From a virus, in the IMG/VR virus record IMGVR_UViG_3300028388_003230, positions 9,714-37,147 of that record: a stretch of DNA of 27,434 nucleotides. One strand, written 5' to 3'. Position numbers and translations under genes: made by a program. Position 1 is the stretch's first letter, and the number at the start of each line of letters is the position of its first letter. Positions 13,801 through 21,848 of the stretch are shown in pieces. The notes beneath the pieces are model-generated. The model did not search any database. It was not told the origin of the DNA and worked only from the letters and a program-made list of their open reading frames with translations.

Positions 13801-15320
13801 TGCTTGTTGAAGAATGGCTTGGTACTGACAAGTCCTATAACAACTATCTAGAGGCGTATCAGAAAGCTCTGGATGCTCCGGCGGAACAGAAGATTGCTTT
13901 CTATGAAGATAGCGATAGACCGCTGTATGAAGTAGCGGCAGAAGAGATGCTGTCTGTCAGCGAAGGTGTTGGGATCATCACGGTTAAAGGACCGATGATC
14001 CCTGAGACCGGGTTCTTCAGCTATATCTTCGGTATGACTGGGTATGATGCTATTGCCCAAGCCGTCGTAATGGCTATAGAAGATGAGAACATCAAGAGAG
14101 TTTTGCTGAATATTGACTCTCCTGGTGGTGCGGCAAACGGAATTCAGAGCTTGGGGCGCACTATTAAGCAAGCTAGCCAGATTAAAGCGGTCGATTCGTT
14201 CAGCTCTAGTCGTGCGTTGAGCGCAGGCTTTTGGTTGGCTGCAACTGGTGAGCACATTTACGGGGATTCTCTCTCTGAGTTTGGTTCTATCGGTGCTGTG
14301 CTGACGCTGACTTCACACGCCAAGCAGTTGCGAGATGAAGGGATAGACATTAAGGTATTGAGAGCCGGTAAAGATAAAGCTCCGTACCATCCTGCAGAAC
14401 CCATCTCTGAAAAGGTGATGAAGGTTGAGCAGAAGAAGCTTGACTATATGCACTCAGTCTTTGTCAACGGAGTGCTGGAGGCTAGACCTTCTCTGTCCGG
14501 TGTCCCAAGATCTAAATGGGCAGAGGGTGGAACATTTTTCTCTCCGGAAGCGATTGAGATCGGAATGATTGATGGCCCGATGACTTCGCTTCAAGACCTA
14601 GTTTATAAACTAAGCCAGAAAGGTGATGATATGGCACGAAAGAAAGGCCCGGTGATGCTTCCGGCCTCGGCGAGAGCGGCAGTGGAAAGCGGAGCTGCCC
14701 TTTCTGTCGAGCCGCAAGACGATAAGGTAGAGACGCCTGAGGGCGGCGCTGAGGGCGCTGTGCAAGCACAGAGCAACCAAGGTGAAGGGCAGGCCCAGAC
14801 TGAGATGAAAGCTGCTGAGGGCGGCGCTCAGCGCGCTCCTGAAGCCGGCGAAGCGAAGGCGCAGGCGCAGGCTCCTGAGGGAGAAGGCCAGGGTAATGCA
14901 AACGCTAATGCTTCTCAGTCCGATCCAGTCGTTGCAGTGCTTCGCGAACAGCTCACCCAGCGTGAACTGAAGATCGAGGAGCTGCAAGACAAGTTCGGTG
15001 AGATGAAGGCTCAGTATAACGAAGTGGCTAATAAAGCAGAACAGTTTGAGAAGTTCATTAAGCCTATTGCTTTTTCAGCCATTTCTAAACTTGAGATTGC
15101 TTGTGGTTTTCGTCCCACTCCAGAGACAACTCTCAAACAGTTGACTCCTGAAGGGCTGAAAGACCATCACGCCGAAGTCTATAAGAGCTTCACTTCTGCC
15201 TATCCTGATGGAAAGGTTTCTTTGGAGGCTGACGACTCCAGTCAGCAGACCAAAGACAAACAAAAGGCAGATAGCGATAATACGCTCGATCTCTCTTCTT
15301 TTCGTCTTAACATTGTATAA
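13800..15320 (+). CDS. S49-family prohead protease with C-terminal scaffold region
   Basis: A 506-residue protein with an SppA-like serine protease domain at about residues 50-275, followed by a low-complexity and coiled-coil scaffold part. Protease features: LLNIDSPGGAANG (102-114, oxyanion region), RALSAGFWLAATGE with the probable nucleophile Ser141, EFGSIGAV (160-167), and AGKDKAPYHP with Lys193 as probable general base 52 residues later, the spacing known from bacterial SppA. It would process the scaffold and head proteins during capsid maturation, like lambda gpC. Residues about 278-400 are Ala/Gly/Glu/Gln-rich, and 410-450 form a coiled coil. An internal start at 14631 probably makes a separate scaffold. 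It starts at the portal stop (TAATG). Confidence 0.92.
   Translation: MLVEEWLGTDKSYNNYLEAYQKALDAPAEQKIAFYEDSDRPLYEVAAEEMLSVSEGVGIITVKGPMIPETGFFSYIFGMTGYDAIAQAVVMAIEDENIKRVLLNIDSPGGAANGIQSLGRTIKQASQIKAVDSFSSSRALSAGFWLAATGEHIYGDSLSEFGSIGAVLTLTSHAKQLRDEGIDIKVLRAGKDKAPYHPAEPISEKVMKVEQKKLDYMHSVFVNGVLEARPSLSGVPRSKWAEGGTFFSPEAIEIGMIDGPMTSLQDLVYKLSQKGDDMARKKGPVMLPASARAAVESGAALSVEPQDDKVETPEGGAEGAVQAQSNQGEGQAQTEMKAAEGGAQRAPEAGEAKAQAQAPEGEGQGNANANASQSDPVVAVLREQLTQRELKIEELQDKFGEMKAQYNEVANKAEQFEKFIKPIAFSAISKLEIACGFRPTPETTLKQLTPEGLKDHHAEVYKSFTSAYPDGKVSLEADDSSQQTKDKQKADSDNTLDLSSFRLNIV
14631..15320 (+). CDS. Nested scaffold protein, in-frame with protease (229 aa)
   Basis: Within the protease gene an in-frame ATG at 14631 (MARKKGPVMLPASARAAVES) is preceded by AAAGGTGAT, a good ribosome site about 6 bases upstream, exactly at the junction between the protease domain and the scaffold part. 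This is the arrangement of lambda C and Nu3, where the shorter product is the internal scaffold of the prohead. The 229-residue product has an Ala/Gly/Glu-rich first half, a coiled coil in the middle and a C-terminal, probably capsid-binding, region. The repeated GGAEGAVQAQ / GGAQRAPEAG pattern shows internal expansion. Expression as a separate protein is inferred from the ribosome site. Confidence 0.7.
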   Translation: MARKKGPVMLPASARAAVESGAALSVEPQDDKVETPEGGAEGAVQAQSNQGEGQAQTEMKAAEGGAQRAPEAGEAKAQAQAPEGEGQGNANANASQSDPVVAVLREQLTQRELKIEELQDKFGEMKAQYNEVANKAEQFEKFIKPIAFSAISKLEIACGFRPTPETTLKQLTPEGLKDHHAEVYKSFTSAYPDGKVSLEADDSSQQTKDKQKADSDNTLDLSSFRLNIV

Positions 15321-15338
15321 CTTTTGAGGGTCAAATAG

Positions 15339-15803
15339 ATGGCAACTTATACGGATTCTTTTGGGTCTACCAACAGAAAGCTGCGGGTCAACCCGTACAT
15401 TCCGGGCAGAAACGAGCTTCTTGGTGACAACACCGGACAGTTCAGTGCGGCTACCGATGTCGGCAAACCTGTTAAGCTCAGTGGTGATACTGTAGTTCTC
15501 TGCGCTGCTGGCGACGAGATTTACGGTTTCATCGAAAGTATCGAGCCTGGGACTTGGAACGGCTATAGCGTTGGTGTCGTGCTGGCAGATCCTGGCCATG
15601 AGATGTACGCCACCGATGAAGACGGAGATCTCTCCGTTGGTGATTTGGTAGTGGCAGGAACCGCAGTAGCTCTTGGGACGGCTAATGCAGCCACAGGCCC
15701 TAATGTTGATGGGGCTGCCGGTACTGAAGACGGCATCGACCGCTGGCGGGTTGTCGCAGTCTATACGACCCCTGCTGATCAAGTGCTTATCAGAAAGCTT
15801 TAA
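15339..15803 (+). CDS. Head decoration / capsid-stabilising protein
   Basis: A 154-residue protein, mostly short beta strands and Gly/Ala/Val turns, starting at ATG 15339 with GAGGG about 10 bases upstream. It lies between the protease/scaffold gene and the major capsid gene, the position of the decoration protein (lambda gpD) in lambda-like head modules. The pattern GKPVKLSGDTVVLCAAGDEI (about 42-61) and EDGDLSVGDLVVAGTAV fits small beta-rich capsid cement proteins. Such proteins bind the outside of the expanded capsid and stabilise it. Assignment rests on position and fold character, not on a decisive motif. Confidence 0.75.
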   Translation: MATYTDSFGSTNRKLRVNPYIPGRNELLGDNTGQFSAATDVGKPVKLSGDTVVLCAAGDEIYGFIESIEPGTWNGYSVGVVLADPGHEMYATDEDGDLSVGDLVVAGTAVALGTANAATGPNVDGAAGTEDGIDRWRVVAVYTTPADQVLIRKL

Positions 15804-15820
15804 TTTAAGGGGTAATAATC

Positions 15821-17074
15821 ATGACTGAGGCAGTTTTTAAGTATCGTTCCGAAGCTGGAGAAGAAGAGGGTAAGATCTCTCTTCAGGATTACGAGAGAGC
15901 CAGTAAAACCAATAGCCGCGTTTCTCATCTTCTGAACCAGAAGTTCAGTAATGCTGACCTTAAGTACGGAGATGCCTATACTCAAGCACTTCGTAGCTTG
16001 GGTATCTTCCCTAAAGGGGACAAGAAGTTCGGTATCCCTGCGACTACTGTCGGGGAGATGATCGATGGCTCTTGCATGTACCACAACCCGGCTGCTGCTG
16101 AGTTTGGTAACACCATTACCTCTCCTGGTTCGCCTGCAAGTGGTTCTGCTACACCGGCTACTCGTCTGTTCTTCCCTGAAGTCATTCTCGACTTGATGTA
16201 TGAGAAGCTGATCGAGGACTATAGTCCTGAAGATCAGGCGCTTAATCGGATGATTGCTGAAGATCAGACGCTTAACGCACCGACGTATGTGCGCCCGATG
16301 ATTGATATCACCGATCCTCGTGGTGATGCGACTCGTCCGATGGGCCAGAATGCTTTGCCTAACAACATGGTAAGCATCACTGCTTCGCAGGTTGCCTATG
16401 CGCTGAACACCGTCTCTATCGGTCTTCAGATCTCCGATCAGGCAATGCAGTATGCTACGCTTAATCTGGTGTCTATCATTGTTGCCCAACAGAGTGAAGG
16501 AGAGCGGGTGCGCAACCTTTGGCGCGACATCTCCCGTATCACTGCTGGTAATCCTGATGCCGGTGAAAGTGCGCTGACGCCGGTTGACTTCAAGGCGACT
16601 TACGATAGTTCTGCTGCTGCTGGGACCATTACGCAGTTGGGCTGGATGAAGGCTCTTTACGATCCGACGCGCAAGCTTCGCTACGATTCGATGCTTTGCA
16701 CGTTCGATGTTTTGCTGGACATCTATAATCGCACTGGCCGTCCTTTGATGTTCGACCCGAAAACAACTGGGGTCAACACCGGCGATCTCGGCACTTATGG
16801 GCCTAACGTCGAGCCTAACGTGATGAACTGGGATGTTATGCCTCCCAACGTTCTAATCGTGCCTGACGGTATCTTCGCTGCGAAGCATTTTGTTTTGATT
16901 GATAGCCGCTATGCGTTGACTCGTGTTCGTAATGCTGCTGCTAGCTACCGTGCCGCTGAACAGATGGTTCTTCAGCGCAGCAATGTCATGCGCTTTGATT
17001 ACTCCGAGCACATGCATCGCCTGTGGCCGGATGATCAAGGCTCCATCAAGTACGTCGATTACACCAACGACTAA
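15821..17074 (+). CDS. Major capsid protein
   Basis: A 417-residue protein following the decoration gene, with AAGGGG upstream of ATG 15821. Position, length and composition fit an HK97-fold major capsid protein: a helical charged N-arm (1-60), a central domain with LFFPEVILDLMYEKLIEDYS (about 124-143), and C-terminal VMPPNVLIVPDGIFAAKHFV / MHRLWPDDQG typical of the A-domain. The codon use is the most regular in the window, as expected of a highly expressed gene. A stable UUCG hairpin follows the stop. No separate protease-cleavage site can be placed with certainty. It is the last clearly recognisable head gene before two small proteins and the fibre module. Confidence 0.88.
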   Translation: MTEAVFKYRSEAGEEEGKISLQDYERASKTNSRVSHLLNQKFSNADLKYGDAYTQALRSLGIFPKGDKKFGIPATTVGEMIDGSCMYHNPAAAEFGNTITSPGSPASGSATPATRLFFPEVILDLMYEKLIEDYSPEDQALNRMIAEDQTLNAPTYVRPMIDITDPRGDATRPMGQNALPNNMVSITASQVAYALNTVSIGLQISDQAMQYATLNLVSIIVAQQSEGERVRNLWRDISRITAGNPDAGESALTPVDFKATYDSSAAAGTITQLGWMKALYDPTRKLRYDSMLCTFDVLLDIYNRTGRPLMFDPKTTGVNTGDLGTYGPNVEPNVMNWDVMPPNVLIVPDGIFAAKHFVLIDSRYALTRVRNAAASYRAAEQMVLQRSNVMRFDYSEHMHRLWPDDQGSIKYVDYTND

Positions 17075-17080
17075 ACAGTT

Positions 17081-17098
17081 GCGGGGCTTCGGCCCCGC
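17081..17098 (+). terminator. UUCG hairpin after the major capsid gene
   Basis: GCGGGGC (17081-17087), loop TTCG, GCCCCGC (17092-17098): a very stable 7-bp stem with the preferred UUCG tetraloop, 7 bases after the capsid stop. No T-run follows, so it more likely stabilises the 3' end of the capsid message or causes partial termination before the fibre genes. Confidence 0.75.
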
Positions 17099-17118
17099 TC
17101 TCAGTGGAGAAAACAAAA

Positions 17119-17418
17119 ATGCCTGAAACCCCTAAAGTTCCGATGCCTCCTACGCCATCTGCCCATAGTAATCAGCAAGTGGCTAAAGCAATCAGTGTTG
17201 AGACCACGTCTACTGCTTATGAAGACCCTGTAGCAGATCCTGTAGAGCCTGAGAAAGAAGCTGATTCTGGGTATATTCAGGTTACTCCTACTGGCTGCCC
17301 TATTAACGCCTATAAGCAAGGCGTTATTATTAAGCCTGGGGTCTGGACTAACGTTAAAGACGACTCTTGGATTCAGACTCAAATTAAATACGGATCTCTT
17401 AGGGTTCGTGGCAAGTAA
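17119..17418 (+). CDS. Small hypothetical structural-region protein (99 aa)
   Basis: I start this gene at ATG 17119, which has GGAGA 8 bases upstream; a GTG at 17104 is in frame but lies before the ribosome site. The N-terminal half is Pro/Ser/Thr/Glu-rich and probably disordered. The C-terminal 50 residues (GYIQVTPTGCPINAYKQGVI, then a Trp-rich end) look like a compact beta domain. It sits between the capsid and fibre genes, where head completion or head-tail joining proteins are usual, but no such family can be named. Confidence 0.65.
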   Translation: MPETPKVPMPPTPSAHSNQQVAKAISVETTSTAYEDPVADPVEPEKEADSGYIQVTPTGCPINAYKQGVIIKPGVWTNVKDDSWIQTQIKYGSLRVRGK

Positions 17419-17434
17419 GAGTTAGGTACATATT

Positions 17435-17728
17435 ATGCCTGCTAATACCACAGCAAATGTAACCATCACCCAGGCTTGGGCAGAGCTTGTAGACGGAGAC
17501 GTTACTGCATTCATCGCGCAACAGAATAGCCCGTTTGTTTGGGTGTGGGCAACGCTCCCTTCTGATACTGGTTTAAGTGAGCCTGCTGCTGGTGTTGTTG
17601 GGCACAGAGTTAATAACGAACTGCAACAAGTGACTAGAAACGACACGCTTAGCGGTAAGGTTTTCGTTAAGCGCCTGAGTAATGATGAAGCGGGTGTTAC
17701 CACTACGCTCTCTCTGACTTACGAATAA
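17435..17728 (+). CDS. Small beta-rich structural-region protein (97 aa)
   Basis: A 97-residue protein with strongly alternating hydrophobic pattern (TANVTITQAWAELVDGDVTA, residues 6-25), compatible with a single beta-sandwich. The stop overlaps the ATG of the 716-residue fibre-like gene (TAATG at 17726-17730). Such small all-beta proteins near phage structural genes may be minor virion or fibre-associated components. I do not recognise a named family, and the role is inferred from position only. Confidence 0.65.
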   Translation: MPANTTANVTITQAWAELVDGDVTAFIAQQNSPFVWVWATLPSDTGLSEPAAGVVGHRVNNELQQVTRNDTLSGKVFVKRLSNDEAGVTTTLSLTYE

Positions 17729-19878
17729 TGTTCCACTTCAACAAGTACAATAAGTACTTCAGATTAGCTACTAAGCTAGGAGGCTCTTTTATCCCTGATT
17801 GGGTTGCTAGTGCGCTCAATTGGGGGAGTCGGGTTGAGTATAAAAACACTATCGATCTCGTCGAATCCGAGGACTACAGCTACGCCCGCAACGACGCCGT
17901 CGCGACGCGCATCGATGAAAACGGCGCGATTGTTACGGTTCCGGCTGACGTGCCGCGAATTGACGGGGCGAGGCTGGTCGAGGTTTTGTTTTCGACCGGC
18001 AGCGGGGATATTCCGAGCGCGATCGCGCCTGTCACTGTCGAAAATCTCGGCGCCGGTGTTTTCCGGTGCACATTTCCGGCGGGGTCCACTGGCCCAATTC
18101 GGCTAGGATCGACGGCCGGCGGTGACGACGCGGGGGGGTTTTCTCGCATTCAGCTACGGCATATTTCCGGCAGCGGGACTATAAATCTACAAACCAGGTG
18201 TGGAGCGAGTAGCCCAGTCGATACGTTTAACCCATCTGTGTTGTCAGAGTGGACGGATTTCCAATCCGCTGATCTAGGGGGAGATGGATTTGATCACAGG
18301 TTCTCCGACATTGATGGAGTGAACATTACAGAAGACCTTGTCTTCGAAGTGCGAAATTGGCAGCTTACGCGAACGTCGAAGCCTGCTGAGTACATCGGTG
18401 CAGACACCTATAGGTATTTCATCACCGACGAATCCGGCAACCCGCTCCCCGGCCCATTCTGGCTCAAGAACGAGCCTGCGGCGACGAATTACATAACACA
18501 GAGCCAAGACCTAACTGACTATGCCGGTAGCGGCTACAATTTGCCCACGCTTGTGGCTGGTGGTCCGACCGGCACCTACAGTGCAGTAACGCACGCAACG
18601 CCGAGCACGTATGCGGTATCGGATAGGGTGTATACTCTACCTGGCAACCCTGCTGGAGATGTAGATACCCAGCTGGTGGCTATTGTCAGGTTTGGGTCTG
18701 CGGAGTTCATAGCCGTTGCCTCTTCCGGTTCCCATAGATTTAGAGTAAAACTAAACCCTGATGGCACAACTGTCGGTGGTGTCGGTGGTGTCGGTATATT
18801 ACATGACCACGGTTCAGTCGCATTGGGAGACGGTTGGTTCCTTATGTGGGCGGAGGGCAACAACAACGGTGCAACGGTTTACGCGCCCTATGTTTCATCC
18901 GTTTATGGAGGCTCGCCGGCAGAAGCAGGCTCTTTCGACGTTGCGTATTTCGGCCTAATTGAAGGCCGCTTCGGCTACCCTGTTTCCCCCATCCACACAT
19001 CCGGAGCCCCCGAAACCCGCGCCGCCGATGCGCACGACCACGCCGTCGAATGGGGCCAAGACGGCTTCGGCCTGGAGCTGGAATACGAGCTGCTGAAGCC
19101 GGCGAGTGAGTGCGATAATACCGAGTTGCGGTTTTTCGGTGCCGAGGATTCGCGCGGCGTGAATTATCAGTGGCGCACTTACGGGTCCGGAACAGGCTGG
19201 GGCCTCTATCAAGGGGACGATGGCGGCGGGTACTTCGGCGTTAATCGGACCGAGCTTCCTCAATCAGGCAAGATCGCGTTCAGCGTCAAGCAGAAGCTGG
19301 GGCCGGAGCTATTCGATCTTGATTGGGTGACCGAGATCCCTGGTGTGTGGGAGAAAGAAGATGATTACTTGAGGAAACTCGACGACTACAATGAGGTATT
19401 CGAGCTTAGCAACATTCTCCCGGCGGGCACATACCTGATTGAAATTGAGATAGAAGGTCATGTATATAACCCAGTCCTAAGATGGGATGAGGGGAATATT
19501 GATGTATTAGATGCCGACTATGGCCCGAATTGGGTTTTTGTGAAGGTCATTAGCGTTGGTACTCCAGGACAATTACGTATCGCTGGGCAGCTAGCCAGAT
19601 TTACGTTATTTAGACCTTCAATCCGCGAAGTCACGCTAGACGCCACCATCCACGTCAACGATCAGCAGGTATACGAAGCCACCGACATCCCAGGCCACTT
19701 CAACGCGCCCGACGCATACACGCTGCAAATCGGTAGGTGGGGAGCGACAGTCACGCCGGCGCGATTCAAAGATACGTTCAGATTCGTACAGTACGGACAG
19801 TTGCCGCCTGGAGCGTTACTTCTAGAATCCGGCGATGCTCTACTTCTCGAATCCGGCGATCAACTCTTGATAGGCTAA
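17728..19878 (+). CDS. Mosaic fibre/lectin-like structural protein (716 aa)
   Basis: A 716-residue protein built of several beta-rich parts. Residues about 1-30 are AT-coded (FHFNKYNKYFRLATKLGGSF) and act like a short attachment tag. Later parts include a beta segment (about 40-140), a carbohydrate-binding-type module starting at NYITQSQDLTDYAG (about 255-420), and a LamG/concanavalin-like jelly roll (about 430-700) that contains an AT-rich insertion at about 535-630. It ends in two perfect ALLLESGD repeats. GC content changes sharply at module borders, which suggests assembly by recombination. It probably belongs to the tail fibre or spike apparatus that contacts the host surface. No enzymatic residues are recognised. 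Confidence 0.75.
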   Translation: MFHFNKYNKYFRLATKLGGSFIPDWVASALNWGSRVEYKNTIDLVESEDYSYARNDAVATRIDENGAIVTVPADVPRIDGARLVEVLFSTGSGDIPSAIAPVTVENLGAGVFRCTFPAGSTGPIRLGSTAGGDDAGGFSRIQLRHISGSGTINLQTRCGASSPVDTFNPSVLSEWTDFQSADLGGDGFDHRFSDIDGVNITEDLVFEVRNWQLTRTSKPAEYIGADTYRYFITDESGNPLPGPFWLKNEPAATNYITQSQDLTDYAGSGYNLPTLVAGGPTGTYSAVTHATPSTYAVSDRVYTLPGNPAGDVDTQLVAIVRFGSAEFIAVASSGSHRFRVKLNPDGTTVGGVGGVGILHDHGSVALGDGWFLMWAEGNNNGATVYAPYVSSVYGGSPAEAGSFDVAYFGLIEGRFGYPVSPIHTSGAPETRAADAHDHAVEWGQDGFGLELEYELLKPASECDNTELRFFGAEDSRGVNYQWRTYGSGTGWGLYQGDDGGGYFGVNRTELPQSGKIAFSVKQKLGPELFDLDWVTEIPGVWEKEDDYLRKLDDYNEVFELSNILPAGTYLIEIEIEGHVYNPVLRWDEGNIDVLDADYGPNWVFVKVISVGTPGQLRIAGQLARFTLFRPSIREVTLDATIHVNDQQVYEATDIPGHFNAPDAYTLQIGRWGATVTPARFKDTFRFVQYGQLPPGALLLESGDALLLESGDQLLIG
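19813..19875 (+). repeat. 24-bp tandem repeat encoding ALLLESGD
   Basis: Units at 19813-19836 and 19837-19860 differ at a few, mainly synonymous, positions, and a third, decayed unit (QLLIG) ends the gene. The synonymous changes show selection to keep the peptide repeat at the C-terminus. LLLESGD-type repeats are familiar at the ends of phage structural proteins; their function is not established to my knowledge. Confidence 0.75.
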
Positions 19879-19881
19879 CCA

Positions 19882-20466
19882 ATGGCTGATACAAAGATTT
19901 CTGAACTTCCAATAGCGTCGGCTTTATCTGGCGCAGAGGTTGTCCCTGTAGTGCAATCCGCTTCTTCGAAGCGCACAACTGCATCCGCTATAGCGGGACT
20001 TGTAGATCTTAGTGACTACTCTACTACAGCACAGAGTAACGCAGCTTATGCCACGGCAGCTCAAGGTGCTCTGGCTGATACTGCCGTGCAGCCTGCCGAC
20101 CTTAACCCGTATGCAACTACTGCTGCCTCTGATGCGGCGTACCAACCAAAGGATGGGTTGAACCAGCAGACAGGCACTACTTACGAGCTTGTTGCTGGTG
20201 ACAAGAACACGCTAGTTACTCTCAACAACGTAAGCCCTGTAACTGTCAATGTCGATAGCGACGGCATTACATGGGAGGCGGGTGACAAGGTGCACTTGCT
20301 CAACATCGGTGCCGGGGATGTGACAATTCAGGGCGGCGGAACAACGGCGGTCACGATTAACGTAGCAACCGGGCAGTCCGCTGTTTTGGCGCAATATAGT
20401 GCGGCGACTTTGATTTTCCTCTCTGACACCGTCGCGGCCCTTGTGGGGGGCATGGAGGCGTCCTGA
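19882..20466 (+). CDS. Fibre-type protein, MADTKISELP family (194 aa)
   Basis: A 194-residue protein with an N-terminus MADTKISELPIASALSGAEV that is widespread in tail-fibre or appendage proteins of phages, where it is followed by a segment ending in VPVVQS. Here it is followed by Ala/Thr/Ser-rich repeats (TTAQSNAAYATAAQGA, about 48-63), typical of trimeric fibre shafts, and a C-terminal beta-helix-like region with YELVAGDKNTLVTLNN and VHLLNIGAGDVTIQGGGTTA. It lies 3 bases after the previous gene, and its stop overlaps the next start. A structural fibre subunit is likely. Confidence 0.8.
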   Translation: MADTKISELPIASALSGAEVVPVVQSASSKRTTASAIAGLVDLSDYSTTAQSNAAYATAAQGALADTAVQPADLNPYATTAASDAAYQPKDGLNQQTGTTYELVAGDKNTLVTLNNVSPVTVNVDSDGITWEAGDKVHLLNIGAGDVTIQGGGTTAVTINVATGQSAVLAQYSAATLIFLSDTVAALVGGMEAS

Positions 20467-21848
20467 TGTTGATCGCAGCTTTTGCCAGCCAACGCGGGTT
20501 CCTTGTCCGCAATTCTGCTTCTGGAGACGGCGGCGGCTATGTACCGGAAGCTTGGCGCACGCTTTTCGGCGGTGGGGTATTACCGCCAGGGTGGACTTTT
20601 GAAACCAACGCCAACGCCAGCAACGCGACGCTCGCTAATGACGATGGGGCTGTGGTGACTATTCCGGCAGGGACAGTGTCAGACTCCATAAGCGGTAGCT
20701 CTGACCCTGATAATACCGCTGGGATAGTAAAGGCCATTGATGGCTCGGGCAACTTTGACATAGCGATTAGGTTTTCAACATACTTTCAAGGGGATTATTC
20801 TACTCAAGTTAACTTTCTACTGCGCGGAGCATCGGACGAGGAGTTATTGAGGTGGTGTTTTTACGCCACTTCAAGCGCGGCCTTCGTATACGCTTATCAG
20901 AGAAGCGGTGGGAGCGGTGGCGCTATCAGCGTCTCTCTCGTTTTCGAGTACTTGAGGGGCCATTCGCACTGGATGAGGATTGCGAAAAGCGGTGGGACAT
21001 ATACGTTGATGTCTTCTGTTGACGGAGTTAATTGGATTACTCACGGTTCCGGGGCATCCAGCCTTGTCCCCCAGTATGTCAAAATAGCGGTTGGGCAATA
21101 TTCTGATGCACTAGGGTACCCTGTACGTTTTGATGAATTTATCGACGTAGCGGCGGCAGGGACTACAGACCTTCGTAGATCCCTTTCCGAACCAACTATA
21201 GGTACAACGGAGACGACCGATTTTACGACGCTGCCGGCGTGGCTGTCGCTTGCGGCACAAGTGGATGGAAGTGCTACGCACTCGGCAGGAAAAGCCTCGT
21301 TGGCTACTGCTGTAGCTGATGGATCGCGGGCTACTTTGACTTACAACGGCATCGGATATAACGACGCAGGGATGCTGGTTTCCTTCCAGTTGCCTACTCC
21401 CGATGGAGATGCTTACGCAGCAATAGGTCTTGCTGTAGATGATGGTGGGTCGCAGATAGATCAATATGCAGATACTCCCGCTTATATCAACGAAATCCAA
21501 CTGAGCGAAGTGAGTTTTACGCACAAGGCTGTTGTGGTTAGACGCCCCCATGGCACGCCGACAGATTTCAATGAGACTTATTGTTTTATTTCAGCAGGGT
21601 ATCCTACAGGCTTCAATTCATCTCAAACCTGCCATTTTAGAATAGAGAAGTTCGGGGTCCGGTTAAGAATGCGCTACTGGTATGACTCCGATCCAGAGCC
21701 CTCCGTTTGGGATTTGTATGAAGGCGACATCGATGTGTTGCGCGGACAAGGCGAATTGAAGCCATACATATCCGTTTCGCACAATGACGGGGCTGCGGCA
21801 GATGCTGTGCTCGATGTTACTTCTTTGTCGTTTTACGAGGTAAGCTGA
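20466..21848 (+). CDS. Fibre-associated protein with two lectin-like domains (460 aa)
   Basis: A 460-residue protein starting at the stop of the previous gene. Residues about 35-225 look like a concanavalin-type or DUF1349-like beta-sandwich (PGWTFETNANASNATLANDD, later HSHWMRIAKSGGTYTLMSSVDG, a pattern typical of such sandwich domains). Residues about 240-460 look like a second sandwich (TTDFTTLPAWLSLA, FHFRIEKFGVRLRMRYWYDS-like end). Such domains bind glycans on the host surface. No signal peptide is present, unlike the next gene. It is probably a virion host-recognition protein, but binding specificity cannot be read from the sequence. Confidence 0.7.
   Translation: MLIAAFASQRGFLVRNSASGDGGGYVPEAWRTLFGGGVLPPGWTFETNANASNATLANDDGAVVTIPAGTVSDSISGSSDPDNTAGIVKAIDGSGNFDIAIRFSTYFQGDYSTQVNFLLRGASDEELLRWCFYATSSAAFVYAYQRSGGSGGAISVSLVFEYLRGHSHWMRIAKSGGTYTLMSSVDGVNWITHGSGASSLVPQYVKIAVGQYSDALGYPVRFDEFIDVAAAGTTDLRRSLSEPTIGTTETTDFTTLPAWLSLAAQVDGSATHSAGKASLATAVADGSRATLTYNGIGYNDAGMLVSFQLPTPDGDAYAAIGLAVDDGGSQIDQYADTPAYINEIQLSEVSFTHKAVVVRRPHGTPTDFNETYCFISAGYPTGFNSSQTCHFRIEKFGVRLRMRYWYDSDPEPSVWDLYEGDIDVLRGQGELKPYISVSHNDGAAADAVLDVTSLSFYEVS

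Noticed and set aside
15075-16489. Long - strand frames opposite the scaffold, decoration and capsid genes
   Set aside because: They mirror highly biased codon use of strongly expressed + strand genes and lack ribosome sites and protein-like composition.
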